Shown: positions 23,701-33,342 of the stretch, piece by piece | Numbering within the stretch: position 1 is the first letter of the stretch | Layout of the letters: each line of letters starts with the position of its first letter | Origin: Ustilaginoidea virens | Taxonomy: Eukaryota > Ascomycota > Sordariomycetes > Hypocreales > Clavicipitaceae | Direction of reading: 5' to 3' | DNA: 64,000 bases | Assembly (NCBI RefSeq): GCF_000687475.1 | Contig: NC_057317.1 | Location: forward strand, 3,906,501 to 3,970,500 | Notes under the pieces: generated by a model | The model's input: only the letters and a program-made list of their open reading frames with translations | The model's database searches: none | Told to the model about the DNA's origin: nothing | Made by a program: the position numbers and the translations under genes

Positions 23701-24592
23701 CACCGTCGCCCTCCAAGAAGGTCGAATCGTCGCCATGCAACCAAACCGCCATGTTGGCGTGCCGGCCCGGGCCTGTGCTCCGATATGGCATGCTACGCGG
23801 GATTCCGCCAGCCGCCGCGGATTCAAGAGAGGCACAAGTGCACTTGCTGACGCTGTAACACCTAGGAAACCCGAAAGGTATCAGCGGATGCATCCTCATC
23901 TCGAGCGGCTTTCAGCAGCTGCTTCCGGGGACAAGCATAGGCGGCCGAGGCCTGCAAGACGGCCGCAGAGTCTTTTCCCTTTTTTCCCTTTTTTCCCTTT
24001 TTTTCCTTTTTTTTTTAGAAAATAATGGTATATATTTTCTGGGCGCAACAAACACGCCCCGAGTGGACGTCGCGAGTCCAGCACCACGGCAAGCTGCCGA
24101 GTGCACCGTTGCTTTGGGAACAGCATCAGTGTAGATCCCGCACATCAATCACCGTGTACGTAGTATTGCAGTGTAGTAGCTCTTCTGCAGTACGTTTTTA
24201 ATTTTCTATTTTTTTCATTTTTTTAAAATCGTCATCGCTTTCGCCTGCCTGCCTGCCCGCCGCCCTGTAGGTCTCAGTTTTGTCCCGACCCCGTTTTCCA
24301 TCGGCTCCTTCATCCATGTCCTCGTTCTGCGTGATGATCATGTCGACTGCCGGCTTTCTATATCGCTCTATCGTGGTCGTCGCGTGTTGGTCTGCCTACC
24401 CCCGTGCCCCCGGTTCTTGCCCTCAACCCCCCTCCTTTGGGAGGCCAGGCCATTCGGGCCTGAACCAAGCAACCCGCACATGGGGAAATTCGTGTGACAG
24501 TAATGCTGTTGGACTGGCTCCGTGTGTGCAAGTCTGGAACAAATCACAGGTCGCAGATGATAGGAATCGCCGTGTGTCTTGTACATCGCTTG

Positions 24593-24656
24593 TGTATCCG
24601 TGTATCCGTGTATCCGTGTATCCGTGTATCTGTGCATCTGTGTATCTGTGCATCCC
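24593..24656. repeat. 8-bp minisatellite TGTATCCG
   Basis: Eight tandem copies, the first four exact TGTATCCG and the rest TGTATCTG/TGCATCTG/TGCATCCC variants. Confidence 0.9.
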
Positions 24657-25559
24657 CATCCTCTTATTCTTCTTGGGTGGAAATATGGCTCGTGGCGATG
24701 GGGGAACAAGGTACCCTCGGTATTCCTGCTGCATGGCAGCATGTGGCAATACTTGCTTGTTTTTTTTTTTTTTTTTTTGTTTTTTTTTGCATGACTAACA
24801 TCCTGGTGCTGGGCATTGCACACGCGTACCGACCGATGCTGAGGCACGTAAACCATGAGTTCTTTTCTCTGTTGCAACCCTACCAGTTAGCCCCCGTGAT
24901 ACGTCATGGAAGGAGCCTGTATAACCTAGAGCCAGAGTAGGCCACGTATCCTGTACCTCCCTGGGAAATCCGGGACGTTGAATCATTGCTAGCAGGCGAG
25001 TCAATGATGCCACGGGCGGAGAGACGCTGTTTCCCGCACATGGTCGTCGCAGGGTCGGCAAATGGATATTGCAAACTGTGTGTATTCTGACTCGAGTCTT
25101 TCGCTCGGCAGACTCTCATGTAGCAAAAGTGTATTCATCATACCATCCTCGTGTACACCCGTCCCTGGCTTTCATCATGGAGAAGAAAGAAAACTAATTT
25201 TTCAACAAAAAGAAAGAACGAAACAAAGAAGGAAGGAAAGAAAGAAAGAAAGAAAAAACCCTCACCATGCAATGGTATCATAATCTCGCCATCGTTGACA
25301 ACATGACTCGGGGAAACAACAATACAAATAACGCACAAGTCAAGGCGCCAGCAAGAAAAGTTTGAATGAACGTCTATAGGCCAGACAAACGCCATGACCC
25401 AGAGCAAATGAACAAACAACCCGGTGAGAAAAAAAAAGAAAGCATCACCTGACAACTCAACGACCACATGGAAAGTGTCTAGAAAATCTATTGCCAGAGA
25501 AGAGCCAAGATGGGGGCAAAAAGCAACGACCAAGGGAGGCATAGAGAGGCGAATAAACC

Positions 25560-27216
25560 TCATTTCTTCATGACTCCACTATATCTTGGTTTGGAGGATT
25601 GTTTCGCGACTCTGTTTGCGCGGCCGTGTTTTGCGGAAATACGGGGTTTCTTGCCCAGGGTCGTTAGCGAGAACAGCGAGCGTGTCGCCAGCATCCAAAC
25701 TTGTACAAGGGCATTGAGCGGGAAGAGAAGCACTGCCATGAGTGATTCTACAATCCGCACGAATATGCTCTTGGAATTGCTGTTCTTGGCGGCAATCGCT
25801 GCCAAAGCGAGTGCATCGTCCATGCGCAAATCAAGGGCCGAGAATCGACAGTCCGTCTGATACTGGAGCATGGTGGCCTTTTTCTCATACCGTCGGACGG
25901 CACGATTGAGGGCATCGAGGTCGGGTTGGATGGCGTTGCGGACTTCCCGAGTCGCGGTCGCTCTGTCTTGGCCCCCGACGGAGCTCGTGTCTTGGCCATG
26001 GTCCCTGACAAATTCCTCGGCAAGCGACCGAGCCTCCAGCCTCTCCAATCGTTCCAGCATCTCCTCGATCTGCGACCCGATCTGGGTTGGCGACGCAAAA
26101 GGGTTGCCGTGGATCACTCTCTGCAGGTGCAGAGTCCTCGACTGCACCAGTTTCAGGCTGTGGGAAAAGGCACGGAGCTCTGATGCGAGCAGAAAGATGG
26201 TCAAGTTGTAATTGGACACCAAGCCCTCGGACGGCCGGCTCAGCTGCACTCTGATGAAGTGTAGCAGATACGCACTGAGCAAGGGCAGGGCAAAACACGA
26301 GATCAAGGCCAGAATTTCGTGGGCGTAGAGCTCTCGGAGCGCTGCTCGCTGTTGCGGTGTTGCAAAATGTGTCGGCTGTTTCCCGCCGGCGTTTCTCCCG
26401 TCGTCTTGCTTCCAAGGCCCTCGGGTGTCCTCTGGAACGCCGTCCAACCTGGTATTTCTGCGGGCGCTGCCGGCCGCCAGTTGGTCGTTACCGTTGTCAT
26501 CGTCGCCGTCGCCGTCATCTTCACCCACGGCCACCTCCTCAACGGCAATTTCGGTCTCTGATTCCTGTTTAATGCGAACCTGCTGTGCGGCATGGTACCA
26601 AACCCTAAAGCCGGGGCGAGGGGGGGGGGGGGGCGACCTGATGTTATCATTCAACTCTTTATAGAAATTCGCCTGAAGAGTCCAAAGGGGGAGCCCTAGG
26701 TGTACGAAAGAGCTTTACATACCACGGTTGCGTCACTGACCAGTGAAGGAAAATGCCAGACAAAGCTAAAAGCATAATGTCCGTGACGACAGAATGACCA
26801 TTTTTGAACAAGATGCCCGCGACGGCTGGAAGCAAAGCGAATGCCAAGGACAGCGATGCCAAGGAGGAAGATTCTGGCGTGGGGAGCTCGTGGACAGAGT
26901 TGGCCCTCGGATTGAGTATGTTCCGAGCTCCATCCAGTTTGTAGTCTGAAAAAGTAGAGCTTATACGGGGTAGCCCTTGGGGCATGCCGTCAAGGGAAGC
27001 GTCTTCCGAGCGGCTGGTGTGAGACCTTTGCCTTTGCCGGGCTGGAGCGGCCTCATCCACGGTTTTGCAACGACGGATGGCATGGCCACCAGGGCCACTG
27101 ACCCCAGTGGCAAAAGCCGCTGACTTGGAGTTGCCGGTGGGAGGTTTCGATGTCGAGCAAGCTTGAGGAGCTGTCGCATGCGATGGTGATGACGGCGAGC
27201 CGCCTTGATTCGGCAT
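25560..27216 (-). CDS. Uncharacterised membrane protein with coiled-coil-like region
   Basis: Exons (minus) 27216-26723 and 26604-25560 give 512 aa; intron GTATGT...CTTTAG, joining TQPW to VWYHAAQQVRIKQ in phase. The first ~110 residues are low-complexity. Two hydrophobic segments follow (SLASLSLAFALLPAVAGILF, VTDIMLLALSGIFLHWSV), then an acidic linker (EDDGDGDDDNGND). A third segment is ALISCFALPLLSAYLLHFI, then a heptad-like helical region (IEEMLERLERLEARSLAEEF, LDALNRAVRRYEKKATML). A fourth hydrophobic stretch, ESLMAVLLFPLNALVQVWML, precedes a basic C-terminus rich in Lys/Arg. I do not recognise the family. The intron is supported by phase and by the continuous domain it restores. It probably sits in an internal membrane; that is inference from the basic tail and hydrophobic segments. 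Confidence 0.75.
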
Positions 27217-27980
27217 GATACTGGCCCAATGGCTTTGTCCTCCAGGGGCGCGAGAAGATCGTATTACAAACGAGCTTTGGAGGGGGAGGGGGCTTTGGGA
27301 GCGCAGAAAAAACTGATAAAAATGAGAGGCGAAGAGAAGAGAAAAAGAAAAAAAAAAGAAAAGAAAAGAAAAAGAAAAGAATAGAAAAGAAAGGGAAAAA
27401 AAAAGGAAAAGGAAAAGGCCCAGAGGTTGAAGGGGAAAACAGAAGAGATAGGGAAAGGGCTTGGCGACAAGGCGGGACAAGGGACGGAGTTGACAATCTG
27501 ACAGGCTGTCGGAGTCGTCGCTGTCAATGCTGTCAATGCTGTCAATGCTTGGAGGACGTCATTGGTGGTTGACGTTGACGAGGCGGCACGGTACAGTACG
27601 TACTCGGGAGTCCGCACTTCGTGCTTGGGAGCGACTCGTTTGGTTGTCTGGTGGTTTGCTGATGACTCGGACTTGGGAGCAAGGGATTTGATGCCTGAAA
27701 GAGCTGGTGACTTGTGTTGCCAAAACTCATCCTGTCGTCACTAGCCCCCGATTGCTTGTTGAACCTTGCGTGCACACATCAATGGCAGCACAGGGCAGCC
27801 CAAGATTATTCTGGGTCTGGGTCCATTTGCCCCAGGCCTCCATCATCCATCAGGGAGAGAGGGAGGGGAGGGGGAAGGCGGTGGAAGGACTACGGAGGGA
27901 GGGCTTTGGCGGGCTACGAGGCTTGGCCTGATGGTGACATGGATTATGTTGTATTGACAGTATGTGGTTTGCAATTGGAC

Positions 27981-28030
27981 CCACTGACACCCACTGACAC
28001 CCACTGACACCCACTGACACCCACTGACAC
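27981..28030. repeat. 10-bp minisatellite CCACTGACAC
   Basis: Five exact tandem copies, followed by a degenerate sixth. Confidence 0.95.
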
Positions 28031-28494
28031 CCACACTGTAGGTGCTTGGTGCCCCGTGCTGGACTGCTGGACTGCTGGACCGAGTGCTGCCAGTGGGTGG
28101 AAATCCGGGGTAGTGGAAGGGCGTGCTGCGACGACGGGCCATGCATGGCAAGGGATAAGGCAACTGCAGCTGCAACGGCGACATCTTTTGTGGCGTTTGG
28201 TCTGGTCTGGTCTGGTCTGGCTGGTGCGATGGGACGAGAGGCTGCCCCCAAAACATTCAATCCTCCAAGCTGCCGAGCAGAGTACCGAGCCGAGGGCGGC
28301 CGTGCCGTGCCTTGTTTACCGAGAGCACAGTCTGGTTGTCTCGTGTGCGTTGCCCATGATATTGAAGCTTTCCGGCCGGCCACGAGGAATGGCCAATCTA
28401 CTAGGTAGGTCTGGTAGTTGACCCGACCAGCGGCCACGGGTTGCTGGCGGTTGGCTGGGGCGACCTTGGTGGCCGTCACTCGCCGTCACTCGCC

Positions 28495-28575
28495 GCCTGC
28501 CGTCTGCCGCCTGCCGTCTGCCGCCTGCCGCCTGCCGCCTGCCACCTGCCGCTTGCCACTTGCCGCCTGCCACAT
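28495..28575. repeat. 7-bp minisatellite (CTGCCGC/CTGCCGT)
   Basis: About eleven tandem heptamers of CTGCCGC with CTGCCGT, CTGCCAC and TTGCCAC variants. Confidence 0.85.
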
Positions 28576-28869
28576 TGCCGCTACTAAAAAGATTCCATTC
28601 AAGGCACATGCAAGCCTCCATAGCAGCCGCGCGTGCTATGTACATATCGACTAACACGAGCTAGCCGCCCCAAAAGAACAACGTTTCGCCTCGAGGCCCA
28701 GCCCCAGGGTCTTTTTGCTGCTTCCCTCGAAATGATGCCAATGTGTGTGCCAAGTTCTCCAACGTTGCGCTGAGGTCTGCGCCACGGCCGCCGCAAACGG
28801 TCAACTTGTTTGTCTTTGACGAGTCTGGTCTGGTCTGGTCGGTTCTGGTGGGCGCCGGGAAACCGTAAG

Positions 28870-29042
28870 ATGCCTGCGCCTGCCGCGGCGCGTAAAGGAA
28901 CAGGCCGCGCCTGCACGTCACCTGCTGCCCCTGCCCCTGCCTCTGCACCCGCACCCGCACCTGCCTTCTGGCCGTTCTTGCCGTTCTGGCGGCAACAATC
29001 TCACCACCACCACCACCACCACAGCGCAATTGGCCCAACCGC

Positions 29043-29079
<37 letters not shown>

Positions 29080-30809
29080 CCATCATCACCATCCAAGTTG
29101 CCCGCTGACCGAGCCCTATCTGCCACGGGCAAGAAGCCACGGTCAGCTACCCTCGACCACGACGCACCTGCAGTCATCGCCCGCCGCAAGACCGGTGTCG
29201 AAACCCGTCGTCCGTTCCAACCCCCTGAGCACCACCGACACGACCGCCGTGCCGGCTTCAACTCTCCCGCGACGCCGGAAGCTTTCTCAAACCCCTCCCC
29301 AGCCCCAACGCAAGGATTCGCCCTGGACGCGGCAGCGGCTCATCGTCTTGGAGCTCATTCTCGGCAACCTACCAGCCCTGTCGCTGTCACGCTGCTCGAA
29401 TCCGCTGCTGAACCAGCTGAGCCTGAGCCTGCTCAACCTGCCGCCGCCGCGGTCATTGGTTCCCAGCCTCCTCCTCCACCCGCTTCCAGTCGTCGGCGAG
29501 ACAACGTCAAACTCGCAAAGTCTCCGTTTCGAAGCCGTTCCACAGCAACTCCTGGACTCCCGGCCGGCCGTTTGTGGAACCCAACCAATTCCACCCCTCG
29601 CATCCCCCAGCAGCATCGAAAACGAAGACCATCCACGCCGCCTCCGCCCGCCGTTCCCTTGCAGCATCCGTTGCTTGACGCATCTGCGCTTTCGTCCAAC
29701 CCTATTGCCATCGGGACTGGCAGCTACCCCCTTCTCACCCTCTCCGAGCAACGACAATCGCGCCATTCCGTTTCGGCACGCGCAAGCCTGCAAATCGATC
29801 GAAGCGGATCCAGCCGCCGCCGCATCAGCTTGCCACCATCTGTTCGAGCCTCCAACGAAGGCGAACCGCCCCCGAACCTCAAATCGAAAACCCTGGAGCT
29901 AGCAGCACCGGGACTCTGTACCGCCCATTCTCCGGCTGTCGACGCCGCACCGGCAAGCAAAGGCAAGCAACGGGCAATCATGACCACTCAACTTGACGAA
30001 TCTAGAAGGTCGTTGCAAAGGGATCTCGAGCGCGGACCAGATGTAACGGACCCGAGAGCCTCCAATGCTTCTGCTGCGGACGGCATTGGGTCTGCAATCT
30101 CTTCGTCCAATTCTTCGATTATGGGAGAGGATGTCCAACCAGACTCTGGGGACGAATGGGGACCTCAGCATCCCTGTTATCCGCACCTGAACCCTTACGT
30201 GCCCCTCGATTCGTCGGAATACGCTACCACGCGGATCATTCGGGTCAAGAGGGACTGGCTTGTGGCGGGAGACTTGGCACCGACTTTTTCCAACCTTTAC
30301 CCCGAGATTCTGGACCCCGCTGGCGTTTCTGAACCAGAGTTTCGACGCATCGTAGAGAAGCTCAACAAAGCCTTGACACGCATTTTCGACCCTTTTAGCT
30401 TCCGCAACCTGCTGGACAGCGTGCTAGGACTTGTTACTGGCTGGTTATGGGACGACTTTGGTCTGGCAGCTGCCAAATCCCGTTTGAGGAACCTTGAAAA
30501 ATGGATCGAGAAATGGAATCAAGAGATGGAGAAGACGATGGCGTCTGAAGAGGGAGTCGTTCCGCCGAAGCTTATACCGCTCCGGCAATCGGGATACATG
30601 ACGGTAAGTCAGATGATTGTGACTTTAATGAGCCCGGTATGGATGTGTTGTTACGGGTGTCATGGACCAACTGCTTGCTAACTAACTGTTTGCATTAGCT
30701 GGATATACAAATTCCGGATCCCGAGATAGCTCCAGCATCTAGTAGTATTCGGGCTGGTGAGTCCCGGAACGTGTTGCCAACGGAACCGCTGCCCGTCCTC
30801 GGTGCCTGA
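28870..30809 (+). CDS. ERF4/GOLGA7-type palmitoyltransferase complex subunit
   Basis: The C-terminal ~150 residues match the Golgin A7/ERF4 family: HPCYPHLNPYVPLDSSEY, TRIIRVKRDWLVAGDLAPTF, SNLYPEILDPAGVSEPEF, FDPFSFRNLLDSVLGLVTGW and LRNLEKWIEKWNQEM. In yeast, Erf4 partners the DHHC enzyme Erf2 to palmitoylate Ras at the ER; the role here is by family. Exons 28870-30603 and 30699-30809 give about 614 aa, continuing LDIQIPDPEIAPASSS. The ~420 residues before the domain are disordered, Pro/Ala/Ser-rich, with a His run and a Thr run. The start is uncertain: ATG 28870 is used, and ATG 29979 or one in between is possible. A GTGAGT at 30757 could open a second intron to AG 30972, moving the stop to 31076. 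Confidence 0.8.
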
Positions 30810-31724
30810 GGGAACGTGGATAACTGTTATTCTGCGGATGAAACTAGGACAAGCTGCCCAGTTCTCCAAGAAGCCAAAAAAAAAAAACAAAAAATTCAGG
30901 CTTTCAGTGGTATTTACGGCATGTGACATTTTTTTTATCCGTTTTAGATTTGGTTTTTTTTTCTTTCTTTAGCTGGCGTTTGGAATTATGTGGCCTACAC
31001 TGCTGCCGCACTCGATACCACGGGCATGCCGGTGATGGATCCGAGTATGCTTTCCCACAGAAGAGCACGAAGTTGAATTTTAGTCGTCCTTTGTCACGAT
31101 GGGCTCTTGGTGTCCTGGTGTCTACGGGCTGTTGTGCTCTGGGCCATTTCCCCCCGTTGGCAGCCTCGTCAGGCCGGCACACGCAACAAGCAGACAAATG
31201 TCATGTACATGGACTGAAATAGGAAACGCCATCTTGGAACGCGACCTGTTGTGCAGCCTCGTCCGGACTGCCGTGCGAAACCACCCACGAAGAGGACATG
31301 CCGGCCGTATCGTATCGTAGCCTTGACATCTGGCACCACGTTGCGGCCCTGGGTGCGGACGGGCACAAAAGCACAAAGCATTGATGACGGGGTGCCCATC
31401 GTGTGGAGTTGCTTCGCTCGACAGACAAAACACGGCGCAGCTATGGTGGATGGGCTATCCAAAAAGCAGTCTTCATCTTGGATGCGGAGTGGAGGCCATC
31501 ACAGCTCACTGCACGCATTGTAGTCCAAACAAATCAGATGGAACTCGAAATGCCATCCTCGGCAAAGCACTTTTGCCAACTTTTCTTGCTCGTGCCAAAC
31601 TTGGCAAGGCTCAACACGCCCAGCCCAGGGGAGAATCGTACGGGAGTACTTGCCCATGATGTATTGAATCAGCCCTGGGGAATATTCCGTCTCCCCCCCC
31701 CCCCCCCCCCCCCCCCCCCACCCC
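30810..31724. other. Intergenic region with poly(C) tract
   Basis: No gene recognised apart from the possible alternative last exon of the ERF4-type gene (30973-31076). A27-C run at 31693-31719 lies just past the stop of the minus-strand GFA-like gene. Confidence 0.55.
31693..31719. repeat. 27-nt poly(C) tract
   Basis: Uninterrupted C run immediately downstream of the GFA-like gene (G run on its coding strand). Confidence 0.95.
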
Positions 31725-32637
31725 CTACTCGGCCCGGTCTTGCAACTTTCGCTTCCCGGATGCCGTGGAGCCCGTTTCCATCTCCACGTCGGTGCTGCTT
31801 CCAGCGTCCTCTTCCTCCTCGACAATCTCCCACTCAACCCTTACGGTGCCGTCGTCGGACCGCTGGATGCCGTGCGTGCGTCGCATCTTGCTCAGCCTTG
31901 TGCCTTCCACCATGCCGTCGAACCACGGCACGCCGTAGGATTGCCGCAGGACCTGGCCGCGGTTCATAGCCTCGGGCGAACGCTTCCGCGCCTCCTCCGG
32001 CTCGCTCTCGCTCTCGTCGGGAATCAGACCGAGGTCCTCCAGGTCCTGCAGGTCTTCCTGCAGAAGGCTGCCCAGCGTGAGGTTGATGTACTCGGCCTCG
32101 CTCCGCGGCTGCTCCGACCAGTACGAGAGAGGGGTCCCGCAAAAGCCGCAAAAGTTGCGCTTGGCGTGCTCTTGCCTGGGGTGCGTGTATACGCGCCGAA
32201 TCATGGCGTGCGTCTCGTCGTCGAAAAAGGCAAACGTCGTGCTGTGGAGCCATGCCAGAGGGACGCGGAGGTAGGCTGCCAGCGGTGTCGCGAGCGTCTC
32301 TTCTGCATGATGTTGGGAGGAGGAGGCAGCAGCAGCAGCATCAGCCGTCTAGTTCAGGACCCCCCTTTGGTTCACGATTATTGCGCTTGGGGGGGGGTTT
32401 TTTTTTTCCCTTTCCCGTCCATCATGGCCAAACTTTCCGGTCCCCCTCCGCTAGAGGGAGAAGGGGAGAAAAAAAAAAAAAAAGAAATCAGCGGTGCGAC
32501 GGCCCGCAGCACTTACGATGTGATCTCTCCGTGCTGAACAAAACCTGGGCTTGCTGAGCACCGTCTTCTGGGAGCGCGATTATGTACCGGTTCCGCCCAC
32601 AGACGCAGCCGCCCCGCAGAGGCCGCAGCGCGCTCAT
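31725..32637 (-). CDS. CENP-V/GFA-domain-like protein
   Basis: Exons (minus) 32637-32517 and 32302-31725 give 232 aa. The intron starts GTAAGT, and the acceptor at 32303 restores phase (SH-Q-ETLATPL). The N-terminus reads MSALRPLRGGCVCGRNRY, giving the first Cys pair of a GFA (glutathione-dependent formaldehyde-activating)-type zinc fold. KRNFCGFCGTPLSYW gives the second pair, followed by EAEYINLTLGSL. The middle CxxC usual in GFA enzymes is not visible, so the metal site may differ. The C-terminal ~90 residues are acidic (VEWEIVEEEEDAGSS). Whether it is an enzyme is unknown. An alternative first acceptor (CTAG before ACG at about 32351) is out of phase and was not used. Confidence 0.82.
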
Positions 32638-33342
32638 GCCGGTCGTCGAGTTATTGATCAAAGGGAGCCTGGACAGGGAAATACGATGCGATCCTTGAGT
32701 CCGCGAGGTCAGTCACCGAGTGGCGAAAGAAAAATGGCCGATGGCGATTGGGGCGTGCGTGCGAGGAAAGAGAATGACGAGCTTCAGCAGGCAGACATCA
32801 AATGGAGGCGAGAGTGACGGAAGCTGCAGCCCGTGGTGGGGCAGTTGCAACGTGTAACCCTTTACGTGTAAGCGTCGTGTATATTAGGTACCTTACGGAG
32901 TAACTCGCGACAAGAGCACGCGTGTACTCGGCGGTATGCTTTCGACGATTCATTAGGCTGGGTACCTACCCCCTGTTGCTGCTCCCTCTGTGGCCGACAG
33001 GTACCTCGAGGTGCCTCCTGAGCAAGGTAAGATACGTGTGACGGCATGCGGGGTAGGTGCCTACCTAGGAGAGGTAGGTACCTTAGGTCCAGGGAGGAGG
33101 CACTTGGACAATAAACCCGCCAGAAGCTCACATGCAGACTTGCTGGTTCCATCTGAGTGGGTACATTTACAAGGCACCCAAGGTAGGTACCGTATTTATC
33201 TCTCTGAAAAAATATCTCATCAACCCCCAAAACCCTCTGGATAAAGCCTCCCCGCACCGAGTACTTGCAGATGAAGTCGACATGATAACAAGACATGCTA
33301 CACTTGACGACTTGTCTGTTCCAACCGATCCGAGAGTATCGT
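32638..33342. other. Intergenic region rich in GGTACCTA palindromes
   Basis: No gene recognised. At least six ACCTAGGTA/GGTACCT-type copies lie between 32885 and 33195, with one ACGGAGTA motif near 32895. It contains the promoter of the GFA-like gene and the 3' end of the acyl-CoA synthetase-like gene. Confidence 0.6.

Larger units (their letters stand above)
20109..25559. other. 5.4-kb gene-poor intergenic block
   Basis: No gene recognised on either strand. The longer open frames (20975-21805 minus, 21961-23013 plus, 24368-24877 minus) are Pro/Arg/Ser- or tract-driven and resemble no family. Contents: AAC/GTT microsatellite near 20370-20395, GATA-like ATAG repeats near 20583-20620, A41 at 20694-20734, GGTGCGAGCGT repeats near 21345-21380, G16 near 22856, GGTACCTA palindromes near 23001-23035, CCCTTTTTT repeats near 23975-24015, an 8-bp minisatellite at 24593-24656, T19 at about 24760, and GAAA repeats near 25200-25255. 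It may contain promoters or noncoding transcripts, but nothing in the sequence proves it. Confidence 0.55.
27217..28869. other. Intergenic region between divergent genes
   Basis: No gene recognised. It starts with a GAAAAG-rich stretch (27330-27420, likely 5' UTR of the minus-strand gene), and holds TGTCAATGC repeats (about 27520-27548), a 10-bp minisatellite, a 7-bp minisatellite and TGGTC tandem repeats (28200-28220, 28826-28846). Confidence 0.6.

Noticed and set aside
24368..24877. 169-codon minus-strand open frame with HRYTDTRIHGYTDT repeats
   Set aside because: The repeat is the translated 8-bp minisatellite; no start context or homology.
32303..32516. Earlier acceptor at about 32351 for exon 2 of the GFA-like gene
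   Set aside because: It is out of phase with the first exon; the acceptor at 32303 keeps phase and gives the family-like SHQETLATPL.
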